A stretch of DNA of 64,000 nt from Gordius sp. MW1 (lineage: Eukaryota > Nematomorpha > Gordioida > Gordea > Gordiidae): positions 7,880,501 through 7,944,500 of the forward strand of contig OZ038528.1 in assembly GCA_964036665.1 (NCBI GenBank), in the 5' to 3' direction. The notes under the pieces are model-generated. The model worked only from the letters and a program-made list of their open reading frames with translations. It was not told the DNA's origin and did no database searches. Each line of letters begins with the position of its first letter. The stretch's first letter is position 1. The position numbers were made by a program, and so were the translations under genes. Shown here piece after piece: positions 23,295-34,300 of this stretch.

Positions 23295-23627
23295 GCGCTA
23301 TTGGGCCGGTCGGAGTCAAGAGAACGGTTGGCTCAATAGAAATTCGCGAGAAGGCTCCCAGCATATAGTCTAAAGGGAAACGATGGAGCAAAATCAAACG
23401 GGCCCAGGGGTATAGAGAGCATTTAGCCAAAGCCGGGCTGATACACCTAGGGAGGAACCTAGATACCCACGACTTGTTCGACATGCCCCAGGATATCTAA
23501 AGCTTTATAGCTGTGAAAATGGGGGAAGTATTAAGGGTTGAAAGATCGTGATTACGTTGGTGTAATAGTTCGATAAATGTATTATTTTATATTGCTTTAT
23601 TCCTAGTGTGACCATATTAGTTTTGTC

Positions 23628-25110
23628 TAGTGTTTCGATCTTGGTCTCGAAAGCAAAATCTCGTCTCATCTCGATCTCGTCTCGGCCTAAAAAATTCTCG
23701 ATCTTGTTTCGTCTCGGCGAGAATTCTCGTCTCGTCTTTTAAAAATAATTATACCATATATATTTTTTTCTGGCTCTTCTAAATTATTATAAGATATAAA
23801 TTGTCATAATGGAACCAATTTTTTATCTCAAACCTTAAAACACAAGCTAGATGAGTAACTTAAGGTGGAAAGCATGTTATATACTACTTGACTCGAAGGT
23901 ATAAAGTTGCTAATTAATAACTTTTCAAATGCAATATAATAGGCATTATTGTTGGCAGAACATAGGAGTTTTGAGATCTTAGGTTAATTGCACATATATA
24001 ATTTAATTAAAGTTGTTAAATATAAAATTTAAACAATTTTCTTATAGTGTGACATCTTATTATATATAACAAAGTATTTACTTAATCCATTTATAATAAA
24101 TTTTCGCGTAAAATAATTACGTACTAAAAAAGCTTAGGTTCATATATTTTAATTGATTGATAAATTGCAGCGTTTTGCAAAAAATTCAGTGGGTGTGCAA
24201 TGAGTTTAGGCATAGCAAGCTCCTGACAGATTCATGAGTTTACAATGTTTTCGAATAGTCAGAGACGCCTTTGAAAACAATCTTTCGGTAGGCACAGTCG
24301 CCGGGGTGCCCAAAAAATCTCTAGCCATTGCTGCTAAATTGGGATAGTTATATTTTTTAATTAGTAATTTTTAAAGATTATGTTTTATATAAATTAACTG
24401 TTAAATGCTAAGATTTTCTGAAGCATTTAGGTTGGCTGAATAAAAGTTTTTGGACATTTAATTCCTTATTAACTTGAGTAGGGTGAAGGTTAAATCCTCA
24501 TGGTGGTAACGTTTAAGATGTCGCCGAAGACCTGAAGTATTGCTATCAGTCATTTTTACTGATTTAAAGCAGAATTTACACTTCCCCATTTTATATAATT
24601 CATCCTTGGATACTGTGAAATGTTTGAGCAGCTTGCTCTTTTTTGAATTGGATGATAAACTTGTTGCGCATAAACTCATTATAGGTCTAAGATTTTTATA
24701 TTTATTAATAATGCTATAAAAATAAGTAATAAATACGTTATCAATTGTTCATATACCCTAAAGGCCACTAATACTATGCTGTCTACTGAATAAGATTATA
24801 TTACTTGAATTTTGCGCGAAGCGGATAATTAGGTGCTTAAGTAATTTAGTATCAAAAGTTTTAAAATCATAAATTTGCATTTAATCTCTTAAATATAAAT
24901 CTCATAAGATAAAATTCTTAATTTGCTAAATGTTTCAATAGTTAAAAATAAAAATTAAAGCCAAGATCTCGCTGATAAAATCTCGTCTCGTCTCGAAGTA
25001 AAAATTTTCGTCTCGATCTCGACTTTGTTTTTCGAATTCTCGTCTCGTCTCGGTTTTTCGAGACGATACGAGACGAGATCGCGATTTTTCTCGGTTTTTC
25101 CGCATCACTA
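23628..25110 (-). mobile_element. hAT element with GAGAC/GTCTC subterminal arrays (copy 1)
   Basis: It begins TAGTGTTTCGATC and ends CGCATCACTA, with the flank GTTTTGTC repeated exactly at 23620-23627 and 25111-25118. The outer 120 bp at both ends are dense in TCTCGTCTCG-type pentamers, probably transposase-binding arrays. It encodes a BED-type zinc finger on the minus strand but no recognisable catalytic domain, so it is a deletion derivative. The copy at 53547-54694 has the same two dissimilar ends in the opposite orientation. Confidence 0.9.
24458..24679 (-). pseudogene. BED zinc-finger fragment of a hAT transposase
   Basis: A 73-codon frame contains LYKMGKCKFCFKSVKMTDS then SGLRRHLKRYHH, giving the Cys-x2-Cys ... 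His-x4-His pattern of BED fingers, the DNA-binding N-terminus of hAT transposases. The ribonuclease-H-like catalytic domain is missing downstream. Whether it continues across a splice site cannot be decided. Confidence 0.7.
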
Positions 25111-25519
25111 GTTTTGTCGTTCGATTGTTCGATTTTACCATTTTGTTCGTTTTTGTTTTGTCGCGCTATCCTAGTAATAAAAGGTGATTAGTGTCGGTTA
25201 TGTTATTCCTTGGTTCGTGAATATATTCCTTCCTGTTCGTGAATATATTCCTCGATCATGTTATTCCTTTGTTGGTAAATTCATTCCTACTCCCAGTCGT
25301 TCTCCTTCATATTCCTTCCAACAACCATAAATTGTGAGTGAATAGAGTACAGCTAAAATGAGTAAATGTACTTTTCAATTTATAAACTTGACTAAACAGG
25401 TCAGATGATATATAAAATATGCCAAAATGTTAAATCTAAATTGTAATTTTTATTATATTCTAACTATAATTATATATAATTTTATATGAATTACAACAAA
25501 TATTTAATGTTGGAACATT

Positions 25520-27526
25520 TTAATTTTGATGAAAATCTATAAAACAATTATTTTTGGGGGTAAAACATAAATATACGCCACATTTTTGGCAAGAAACTTT
25601 TGTAACAAATATGCATCCTGGCAGTTTACATCTACCCTTTTTATCATTATATTTCGGCCAGTGAGCTGTGAGGTCTTTCCTAACCTCTACATTAGGTAAA
25701 GATTGGGCTGGTCCTTTTTTACATTTATCCCGATAACCAGTCTCAACTGATTTTCTTTTGGGAATATTGCTTGTGGTGCATTTGCCATGTTTGCAAAGTA
25801 CTTCAGCCACCGAAATTTTAAATTTGTATAAGCTTAATCGATCCTTGGCTGCTATGGATATACTGTTATAATCCCGTTTGTATTGCAACCAAGAATTTAT
25901 AAGTACCATGTCGAATACATGAAATAATATTCGATGGTACCATTTTCTTGATTTAACAGGAATTCTACATAGAGAAATTAAAGAATCCATGAGATCAACA
26001 CCTCCCATGATTTATTATAAACTGTCACAATGTTTGGACATTTGATCATTATTTTCTCCTTTATTTTTCTATCGTATCTTTCGCAATCAATAAGAGGTTC
26101 AGCACCTACAAAGGTGCTCAATAATGTGACAGCACGGTTGTCGTGCCACTTGACGGAATTCAACTCGACTCCTTGAATTATTGTTTTTTTTGGAAACAAA
26201 AGACCCTCGTCCTTTTTTTTTCAACTCCTTGTCTGTTGGGGAGTTTACATTTGGGAGTCGATTACCTCTGACTGTAGCCGCGCTAAATATCCCTCTCTGA
26301 GCGAGGACCACTTGCAAATTTGGTGAAGAAAACCAGTTATCAAAAAATAATTTATAATTGATTTGCTGTGGTATATAAGAAATTAAACGTAGAACAGCAT
26401 TGCCACTTACTCCAACATCCGGCAATCCTTCTGCTGGTAGTATTTTCCCAGAGTATATTTCAAAATTATGGAGAAGGCCATCATCTCCGCATAGTAGAAA
26501 TACTTTATAGCCCCATTTTTTGGGCTTTTGGGGGTTATATAGCTTTAACCTGCTCCTCCCTTTGTATGGAATTATTTGCTCATCTACGCAAATATTTTCC
26601 CCTAAAGCCAAAGATTTTAGTATATTTGTGGTTATAGATATCAAGGGTCTAATTTTATAAAGTGGGTCATGGCCCTCACTTCCAAGTGGAATAAATTTGT
26701 CATTATCATTTATATGAATGCATGATTTGATTTGTTCCCAACGATTTAGGGTCATGACATCAGCCACCTTTGGCTGTCTTGTATTGGTGGCCCAGTAGAG
26801 ACGTGCTGTGGGAAGTTTAACAATTGCCATGTAAAAAAGAATTCCTATAAATTTTTCTAATTCATTTGTTGATAAATTCAAAGGTTTGTTGGAATTGCGT
26901 TGAATTGCATATAAATTTGATTGGTAAACAATTAGAGGTAATAAATCTTTGAGATATTGATTAAAATAATCCATTGGTTTTTTGACTTCATCAACATTTG
27001 GGTTTTCTCCTTTCCATTTTGGAATAACTAACGGTAATCTTGAATTTTTCCAAATCATTTTTTTCCCAGTTCCTTTTTTATTATTGATATTTTCATCCTC
27101 TTCCAATTCATCACTCTCATTGAAATCTAGATATTTATAGATTATATAAGAGCATACATTTTATACACAACAAATTATTTGCTAAGTATAATACCTCAAT
27201 GTAAATCATGCATAATACATAATAATTTACTAAAATCTAATGATCAATAAATATTTAGCATAAAACTAAGCATATCAAAATAAAAACTTAGTAATTTAAT
27301 AAAAAAAAAACTTAGCATTTCCTATACTTAGCATTAGGATTAAAAAAGATAGCATAAAATACTTACCATTTTATAAAAGACTTAGAACAAATTAAAATAC
27401 GTAGCTGTTAAATAACACCCTTTTAAATATACCTAAATCATTATTTTGGGTTGACAAATGCTCCTCATCAGACGATTCACTTAAATTTGAATCTTCACTA
27501 TCAATAGGTATGGTACCACAATTCAT
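25520..27526 (-). pseudogene. piggyBac transposase gene, one intron, two frameshifts
   Basis: Exon 1 (27526-27433) encodes an acidic Ser/Asp/Glu-rich start. A donor AG|GTATAT joins it in phase to the long exon starting at 27126 (acceptor ATCTAG|). The body shows the piggyBac core: ELEKFIGILFYMAIVKLP, ICVDEQIIPYKGR with the first catalytic Asp, LFFDNWFSSPNL with the second, and in a third frame MGGVDLMDSLI with the third. A C-terminal cysteine-rich domain (25700-25520: CKLPGCIF, CQKCGVYLC) is retained. Frame is lost near 26215 (a poly-A/T run) and again near 26000, so the gene is inactive as written. Piece lengths add to about 600 residues, normal for the family. TIRs and a TTAA duplication were not found. 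Confidence 0.88.
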
Positions 27527-28253
27527 AATTCTACAAATATAAAAGTCAATACCTTATTTGCATAATGTGTCTTTAAAGCAACGTACGTTTTTTACAACAT
27601 ATAATAATATATAATAATAATTATATATGTAAAATTTTATAATTATTTCTATTTACCTTTTATTTACCCAATTTTGATGTTTTGAAATTTGTGCAATATA
27701 TTATTTAACAAAATAACATGTGTACCAATAGAGAAGTTAAATTTTATAAAAAATCGCCATTGTAAAATAGGGTTTTAATAAAATGTGAAATTAAAAATAT
27801 ATAATAGGTCACGTGGGCCATATTAATATTCGAATCGAAGATATAGTTTGTGGCTTCAAATACACACCATGCACTTGAGTTAAAATTTATTTATATAATA
27901 TTTATTATATAATTTGTGGTATGTGTATTAAGATATACAGTATGCAGTAGAGGGCATTAGCATCTAGTAAGCACTGCTAGGTAGTTAATGAGTTTGATAA
28001 TATTGAAATTGCATTTGAATCTAAAGAAAAATCTTATGAGTAATTAAGCTATTACTCTGTTAACCGTCTATAGTTGTAGAGATATTTTCAACAAGTTTTA
28101 GACTTTTTATGCTAAATATTAAAAATGATAGTGTATGTTTGAATATATTTCTTAGAATGTTAGTTGTACTTGTAACCAAGCAATTTTTATCTTTAAGTAC
28201 AGCCCATTCAGTGCATTGACATATATCAGATAGCCTGCATCTATAAAACATTT
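27527..28253. other. AT-rich spacer
   Basis: This probably includes the 5' flank of the piggyBac copy. No terminal repeat could be matched with confidence, and nothing else was recognised. Confidence 0.4.
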
Positions 28254-28261
28254 GTTCGAAC

Positions 28262-29584
28262 CAGGGTTTCTTTCAGGGGGGAGCCCGTGGGGGTAATACC
28301 CCCCCAGGCAATTTTAAATACCCCCCCCCCCCCCGGATAGTTTTGATTAAAGGAAGCATGAACTCAAGTTCCATCATGAAGTCATAAATTATATTAATAG
28401 GCTAAAATTGAAATAAATTATTTTAATTTGTCAATAAAAATATAAAATTGGCGAAATTAAATTTTTTTTACAAATCAGGTGGAAATCATTCATAGACATC
28501 ATTTTTAAAATATGTGAACCCTAATTTACAATCTTGAAAGTTACAAATTATCTTTAATTAAAAAATATCAATAGGTAAATAAACATAAATAAATGCTTTT
28601 AGAATTATAATATCACTATCTTACTTATAAACTTAAAAAGAATTATTATTAATAATAGATTCTATTGTTTGTTTTTTATTGATATAATATGCCTATTTTG
28701 AATTGCAGATGTCTGGTAAATATAAAAGTACTCTTTTACACTACTTTAGTAAAAAGGAAAAGCCTAATAAAAAAGATGGTAAATATGATTTAATTTGGAA
28801 TAATTTTAATTATGTATGGGTATTTGTGTTTATATAAAATAAGACATGAATATGTATGTTTGTAATAGGTAAAGATGGGACTGAATTAAAAAAACTCTTG
28901 TTTTATCCCTTACTATGGGAAATTATGGTAAATATTTTTAAGCATTAGATATTTTAAATATATATAAGTTAAAGGCAGATATTATTCTGCTTCCAGCAGT
29001 GAAATTCACATGAACTCTGAAAGAGGCAAGAAAGATTTTGGTTTTAATATAGAAGTATTGTATATATTTTCATGTTTTAGGTCAAGAAAATTGTAATTCT
29101 GCTGGAGTGGGGAAAACTGTCTCTTTTTTTCTTATGAAAAAAATGCTGGTAATTAAAATTATGCAAGTTGTTTTTATTTTATTAATATACATTGATAAAG
29201 ATGAGTGTATTGGCAGCTCTACTAATTGCTCAGTCTCTGAAAGTGAAAAACATGGGCAAAATTTTAAAACTTAAACCATCATATAAATTTATGATTTCAT
29301 GGACATCTAAATACAAATGGCTAATTTTTGATGAAGCCTTAGGTGGGGCTTTATGCTCTGTCTGTTCTCTTTACAACATACTTTCTTAAAATAAGACTTG
29401 ACCGTTTACATGTATTTATTTAATGATTATGCGTGTTTGTATCTATTTAATCACTTATATCAACAATGAAAATCAGTAAATATTAAACAAAATGGTTTAG
29501 CAATTAAAAAATTTTTTACCCCTCCCCCCCGGAAGTTGAAAATACCCCCCCCCCCCCGGAGCATTTTTTCTGAAAGAAACTCTG
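28262..29584 (+). mobile_element. Truncated Zaphod-like hAT element with poly-C subterminal tracts
   Basis: The inverted ends are CAGGGTTTCTTTCAG and, at the right, CTGAAAGAAACTCTG (14 of 15). The flanks GTTCGAAC (28254-28261) and TTTCGAAC (29585-29592) match at 7 of 8. Both ends contain C/G tracts of 13 or more bases (28318-28334, 29543-29558). Exon-like pieces of a transposase N-terminus lie inside, and the catalytic part is absent. Confidence 0.8.
28709..29389 (+). pseudogene. 5' exons of a hAT (TTF zinc finger) transposase
   Basis: A first exon starts at 28709 (MSGKYKSTLLHYFSKKEK) and meets a donor ATG|GTAAAT at 28779. A frame at 29192-29389 reads YKFMISWTSKYKWLIFDEAL then GGALCSVC, the TTF-type zinc-finger signature of Zaphod/ZMYM-like hAT transposases. 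Small exons may lie between (28869, 29082). No dimerisation or catalytic domain follows. Confidence 0.6.
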
Positions 29585-29592
29585 TTTCGAAC

Positions 29593-30064
29593 GTTCCCTC
29601 TCCAATCTTAATATAATCATTTTCTCTCTCCACTAAAATTTAGGTAAATGATGATTATGCGTTAAACCATTTTCCATAATGTTGAAATAACATATGTTAA
29701 TTTGGCACGATATGTAGCGTTAGAATTCGCAATTTTGCGTTTCCAGGATTGTGCCTTTGAACCGCCTACAATTAACCCTTTTTCCGCTATCATTTGTTCA
29801 CTTGCATTGGAATGAAAAAAAGAAATTTGATTGAGCATTTTTTCCTTATGAAATCATCCCATCCTTCTATATCTACACCTAGTAATTCGTTGAGAGTTGA
29901 GTAGGATTCCCTAAATTTCAACTTTTTACTATCACCCACTTTGTTATGATATTTGCTTAGCGCGCGCAAAATGCAATAACCCTCTTCCCATCACATTCTT
30001 CCTTAAATTTAGTTATTTTAAATATTTTTAGAAATTCCTTGTTAAGGAATTCAATAGTGATGTT
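29593..30064. other. Spacer with no recognised feature
   Basis: Sequence between the hAT element and the BEL unit. No gene or repeat was identified. Confidence 0.4.
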
Positions 30065-30429
30065 TGTTAACACATAACATGGAGACAGACATTCATTGAC
30101 ATTTTTTCTAAAACACACACGTAATAAGTTATATTCACACATTCACACATAACAAAGTGAGATATTCACACATAACAAAGTGAGATAGCACACATTCACA
30201 CATAACAAAATTAGATAACACACAGATTCTTCATATATATTACATATTATATAATTATATTTCATTATACATATTTTTAGTATATTTAATAAAACTTCCA
30301 TAATTTACATATACATTTTTAACCACCTTTACTGGAGCTAACAAGGAATTACTACAGTTACAGTCTTTACTTAGTCCCAGCAACCACGAAAGAATAAAGT
30401 TGAAACTATCAGAACAAGTTGATATAATT
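30065..30429 (+). repeat. BEL LTR, forward copy
   Basis: It runs from TGTTAACACATAACATGG to GATATAATT, with internal repeats of CACACATAACAAAGTGAGAT. The 3' boundary is set where it stops matching the inverted copy. Confidence 0.8.
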
Positions 30430-30463
30430 GGTCCTTCGAGCCGGATAAAAATATGGTGCTGAA

Positions 30464-31965
30464 TTGTTTTGGGATATCATATGCACAGAACAAGTAAATC
30501 TTCGAAATGGATTAGTGTTTAAAAACACACAATTTGGTTGGATAATTTCGGGTCTATATTCTTTTTCTAATCCGCGGAATGCTAAAGTTACACAAACATG
30601 CAATTTGTCCACTCAACTATTAAATGAGCAACTAACTAATTTTTGGGAAATTGAAGAGATAACCCAACCAGTTTAGTACTCCAATGAAGAGCATCAATGT
30701 GAAGAGATATTCAAGGCTACTCACAGACGGAATTCATATGGCAGATATATTGTTGACCTACCACTAAAGGATCAGGTTTTGGGAAATTCTTACAAACAAG
30801 CTTTCATCCGATTTCAATCTCTTGAAAATAAGATGTTGCGGAACCCTGAACTAAGACGTGATTACACGAGTTTTATCCATGAATATCAACGTTTGGGCCA
30901 CCTAGCCCCTACTACTGAAACGAAATCACAAGATTTACCTGTTTTTTATCTGCCGCATCACGCCATATTCAAGATGGACAGCCTCACTACAAAATTGCGG
31001 GTAGTCTTTGACGGATCCGCTAAACTAACTTCTGGACTATCATTAAATGACACTCTGATGGTTGGTCCTAGATTCAGCAGGAATTAATATCAATAATATT
31101 AAGGTTTCGTAGTCACAATATCTCAATAACAGCTGACATCGAAAAAATGTACAGACAGATATTGATTAATCTAGCACATACTCAATTGCAGAGAATACTA
31201 TGGCGAGATGAAATATCACATCCGGTTCAAGCCTTTGATTTACTTACAGTTACTTATGGAACATCATCAGCACCTTACTTAGCTACTAAAGTTCTTCAAC
31301 AAGTGGCTAAAGATGAATGCAACGAGTTCCCAGTTGGAGCACGCGTAGCACAACGAGATTTCTATGTTGACGATTTATTAACAGGGGTACACAACATTTC
31401 AGAAACTAAAATTATTGTAGTACAAATACAGACCATGCTAAAAAAAGCTGGATTAAATCTAAGAAAATGGGCCACAAATTCCACCTTTTTATTCACTCAA
31501 CTACCATCAATTTCTAATGACGAAATCATACCTTTAGATAAGCATAGTAACATGAAGACTTTAGGTATCCATTGGAATCCACATGACAACATTCGATTCA
31601 ACATTAAAAATGAAATTACAAGGGATACTATATCAAAACGAAATGTTCTATCACACATTTCTCAAATGTTTGATCCACTTGGATTACTAGGGCCTGTATT
31701 GACAAGGGCTAGGTATTTATCAACTTTGGAAGCTTCAGCAATCTTGGGATGAAACACTTCCTAGTGATCTTAGCAATAAATGGACATCATTTAAAAATCA
31801 GTTTGACTTTTAAGCTCACTTGACATTCCCCGGCGTGTTATAGGCCATGACAACCCTTGAAGATAGAAATTCACGGTTTCTGTGACGCAAGCGAAATCGC
31901 TTATGGGGCATGTATATACATTCGATCTTCCGGTAATGATAACTGGTCCAGTAGACTCCTTTCTA
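30464..31965 (+). pseudogene. BEL/Pao pol fragment (A17 protease end, RT, start of RNase H)
   Basis: 30464-30676 carries the end of the A17 peptidase linker (NTQFGWIISG, FWEIEEI). After a stop, 30779-31087 begins the reverse transcriptase (LRVVFDGSAK then SGLSLNDTLMVGP). A frameshift follows, and 31147-31752 contains the palm, with DIEKMYRQI just upstream (from about 31137), TYGTSSAPYLATK and the catalytic YVDDLL (about 31363-31380), and ends with SHISQMFDPLGLLGP. A further frame gives an RNase H start (HGFCDASEIAYGACIYI, near 31870-31920). Integrase is absent. Confidence 0.88.
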
Positions 31966-32075
31966 ACCATGTTTAAATTAAATATACCTCTAATATGTTT
32001 ATTAATTTTAGTCTCTTGTTGTTAAAAAATTGAATTACTTAAAACTGTCATTAAAGGGCAATGCGGCAAGTATAA

Positions 32076-32449
32076 AATTATATCAACTTGTTCTGATAGT
32101 TTCAACTTTATTCTTTCGTGGCAGGGACTAAGTAAAGACTGTAACTGTAGTAATTCCTTGTTAGCTCCAGTAAAGGTGGTTAAAAATGTATATGTAAATT
32201 ATGGAAGTTTTATTGAATATACTAAAAATATGTAAAATGAAATATAATTATATAATATGTAATATATATGAAGAATCTGTGTGTTATCTAATTTTGTTAT
32301 GTGTGAATGTGTGCTATCTCACTTTGTTATGTGTGAATGTGTGAATATCTCACTTTGTTATGTGTGAATGTGTGAATATAACTTATTACGTGTCTGTTCA
32401 AGAAATTGAAAATGTCAATGAATGTTTGTCTCCATGTTATGTGTTAACA
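32076..32449 (-). repeat. BEL LTR, inverted copy
   Basis: Nearly identical to 30065-30429 in reverse complement. It has one longer internal repeat unit (extra TTCACACAT) and a small difference near GACATTTTC. The sequence on its inner side (CGCATTGCCC) is not the primer-binding site. Confidence 0.8.
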
Positions 32450-32454
32450 ATGTT

Positions 32455-33240
32455 GATTTGCTCCAGTGAGCATTGCTCACTGTGAGCTCTGCCCCCTCAC
32501 AAGCACTGAAAAGTAACTCATGTATAGAGCTGTCGCCAGCAGCATTATAAGTTAACTAACCGATTTAACATGAGCAAATGCTATGAGCAAGCAGTTTCTC
32601 TAAACTGCTCATAGCATCTCATCTATTGTGATAATCACACCGTGCGATGAAATGAAGCGTGTTTTTAGTTTTAGTTCATTGTGTTGTTCAACAATAACTA
32701 TGGCTATTTGAATAGGCGTAAGTAGGATTTCCTCGAGGGGGTTTAAGATCCAAATTTTTTTGTAATATTTTTTTTTAAAACGTTTTTTTCCCGTAAAGTT
32801 TTAAGTGATATTCGCGTAAAAATAATAAAATACAAAAAGTAAAATTCCAACAAATATTTTTTTATAAATATACAATGTAAAAATTATATATTGAAAATCA
32901 TGGTAGGGGTTCTAACCGGAAAACCACTCCCTCCCTACGCCAATGGCTATTTGTTATGAATTTATATTTTTAACGGGGCGTACATGATGACGCGCGAAGC
33001 GAAAAAAGTGAAGTGAAGTTTTGAGCTAATTTATCAAACTATTTATTATTTTTCTTAATATCTTTATATTCATCGTGAAATGTATTATATATTAATGGTA
33101 TTTATTGATAAGATCGTAATTATTCTATAAACATATAAAATTATATAAAAATTACCTACATATGAAATTCTATTATTTAACCATCGCGAGAAAAGTACAA
33201 AATGATTTTTATTAATTGCTATGCAATTTATGGGCTCGTT
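32455..33240. repeat. Mixed short repeats
   Basis: 32455-32640 is rich in short palindromes (GTGAGCATTGCTCAC, CTATGAGCAAGCAGTTTCTC then inverse CTGCTCATAG) and looks like part of a foldback MITE. 32713-32947 is bounded by TAGGCGTAAGTAGG and CCCTACGCCA, a diverged GGGCGTAGCC-type element. 32964-33095 is the inverted partner of sequence flanking the Harbinger insertion (51150-51245). Confidence 0.5.
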
Positions 33241-34300
33241 TTTGGTTATTCGTCGTTCGTTGTCCGTTGTCCACCAAGTTATTGGCGCCAGCTTTGTGAC
33301 CTGGATGTGTCGGGTTCAAGCCAGGGAGGGGACGAATTTTTAATTTTTTTAAATTAAATTAATATTTTGTTCTTGTTAATACCATTGATAATATGAATTT
33401 TTGACCGTCCGCTGGCTACTGACCAATTAAAAAAATGACTATTAGCCAAATAAATCGAAATTTTTAATTGCTATATGCAATTTATGGTATTTTTTCGTCT
33501 TTGAATAGGTTAACATTGATAATTACCCTATGCCCTTTCCTACAAGGGCCTATGCCTCTACTGATATGGGTCCCTGTGCCCCTTACCAAAGCCTTTGCCT
33601 TTACTGATATGGGTCCCTGTGCCCCTTACCAAACCCTATGCCTTTACTAATGTGGGTTCGAATCCCAAAGAGGGCATAATTTTTATTTATTTTTTAAATT
33701 AAATTAATATATTGTTCTTGTTAATACCATTGATAATATGACTTTTTGGTAGTCCGCTGGCTACTGACCAATGAAAAAAATGACCATTGGCCAAAATGTG
33801 AATCGAAATTTTTTTTTCGTTTTTGAATAGGTTAACATTGATAATTACCCTATGCCCTCCCCTACAAGGGCCTATGCCTATACTGATACGGGTCCCTGTG
33901 CCCCTACCAAACCCTATGCCTTTACTAATGTGGGTTCGAATCCGGAGAGGGCAAAATTTTTATTTATTTTTTAAATTAATATATTGTTATTAATACCCTT
34001 GATAATATGACTTTTTAACCGTGCCCTGACTACTAACCAATGGAAAAAAATGACCATTGGCCAAATTGTGAATCAAAATTTTTTTCCGTTTTTTTGAGTC
34101 TTATGATTGTTCCTGTTAATACCATTGATAATATGACTTTTTGGCCGTCCGCTGGCTGCTGACCTATGGAAAAAAATGACCATTGGCCAAAGTGAGCATC
34201 AAAAAATTTTTTCCCGTTTTTTTGGCTATCATTGACTTATAGAGTATCTGTTGGTACTGACCAATGGAAAAAAATGACCATTGGCCAATTTTATATATAA
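33240..34300. repeat. Degenerate tandem array with tRNA-like B-box motifs
   Basis: About four to five related units share TTGTTCTTGTTAATACCATT, GATAATATGACTTTTTGG, CGTCCGCTGGCTACTGACCA and AAAAAATGACCATTGGCC (near 33360, 33710, 33990, 34110, 34250). Several units begin with GGGTTCAAGCC or GTGGGTTCGAATCC, close to the Pol III B-box. A CCCTGTGCCCCTTACCAAA stretch is itself duplicated inside the second unit. An isolated relative lies at 37043-37120. A SINE amplified in tandem is a reasonable reading. Confidence 0.55.

Larger units (their letters stand above)
21105..25323 (+). mobile_element. Mag-type Ty3/gypsy LTR element with internal deletion and a nested hAT
   Basis: The LTRs lie at 21105-21338 and 23529-25323 (the second interrupted). 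The whole unit is flanked by ACCAT at 21100-21104 and 25324-25328, an exact 5-bp duplication. A primer-binding-like TTTTGGCGTCCGAGTTGG follows the 5' LTR, and a purine tract (GGGGGAAG) precedes the 3' LTR. Inside are decayed gag, protease, the beginning of reverse transcriptase and integrase; the rest of reverse transcriptase and RNase H is missing. The hAT element 23628-25110 lies inside the 3' LTR and is therefore younger. Confidence 0.85.
23529..25323 (+). repeat. 3' LTR of the Mag-type element, split by a hAT insertion
   Basis: The first part (23529-23627) and last part (25119-25323) together match the 5' LTR. The right part has an extra partial duplication around GTGAATATATTCCT (25205-25255), so it is longer than the 5' copy. 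Its first bases are TATTAAGG rather than TGTTGAGG. Confidence 0.85.
30065..32449 (+). mobile_element. BEL/Pao fragment bounded by inverted LTRs
   Basis: A left LTR (30065-30429, + orientation), a primer-binding-like site (TTGGTCCTTCGAGCCGG), a broken pol fragment, then the same LTR in MINUS orientation (32449-32076). Both outer ends are therefore the same LTR terminus, TGTTAACA. The unit is bounded by ATGTT at 30060-30064 and 32450-32454, an exact 5-bp duplication of the length usual for BEL elements. Gag and most of the N-terminal pol are missing, and pol stops within RNase H. Confidence 0.8.

Noticed and set aside
25330-27800. TIRs and TTAA target site for the piggyBac copy
   Set aside because: TTAA is frequent in this AT-rich DNA and no mirrored CCC-type ends could be matched on both sides.
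28318-28334. Poly-C tract as an assembly artefact
   Set aside because: A mirrored tract occurs at the other end of the same element, so it is more likely part of the element, though its exact length may be unreliable.
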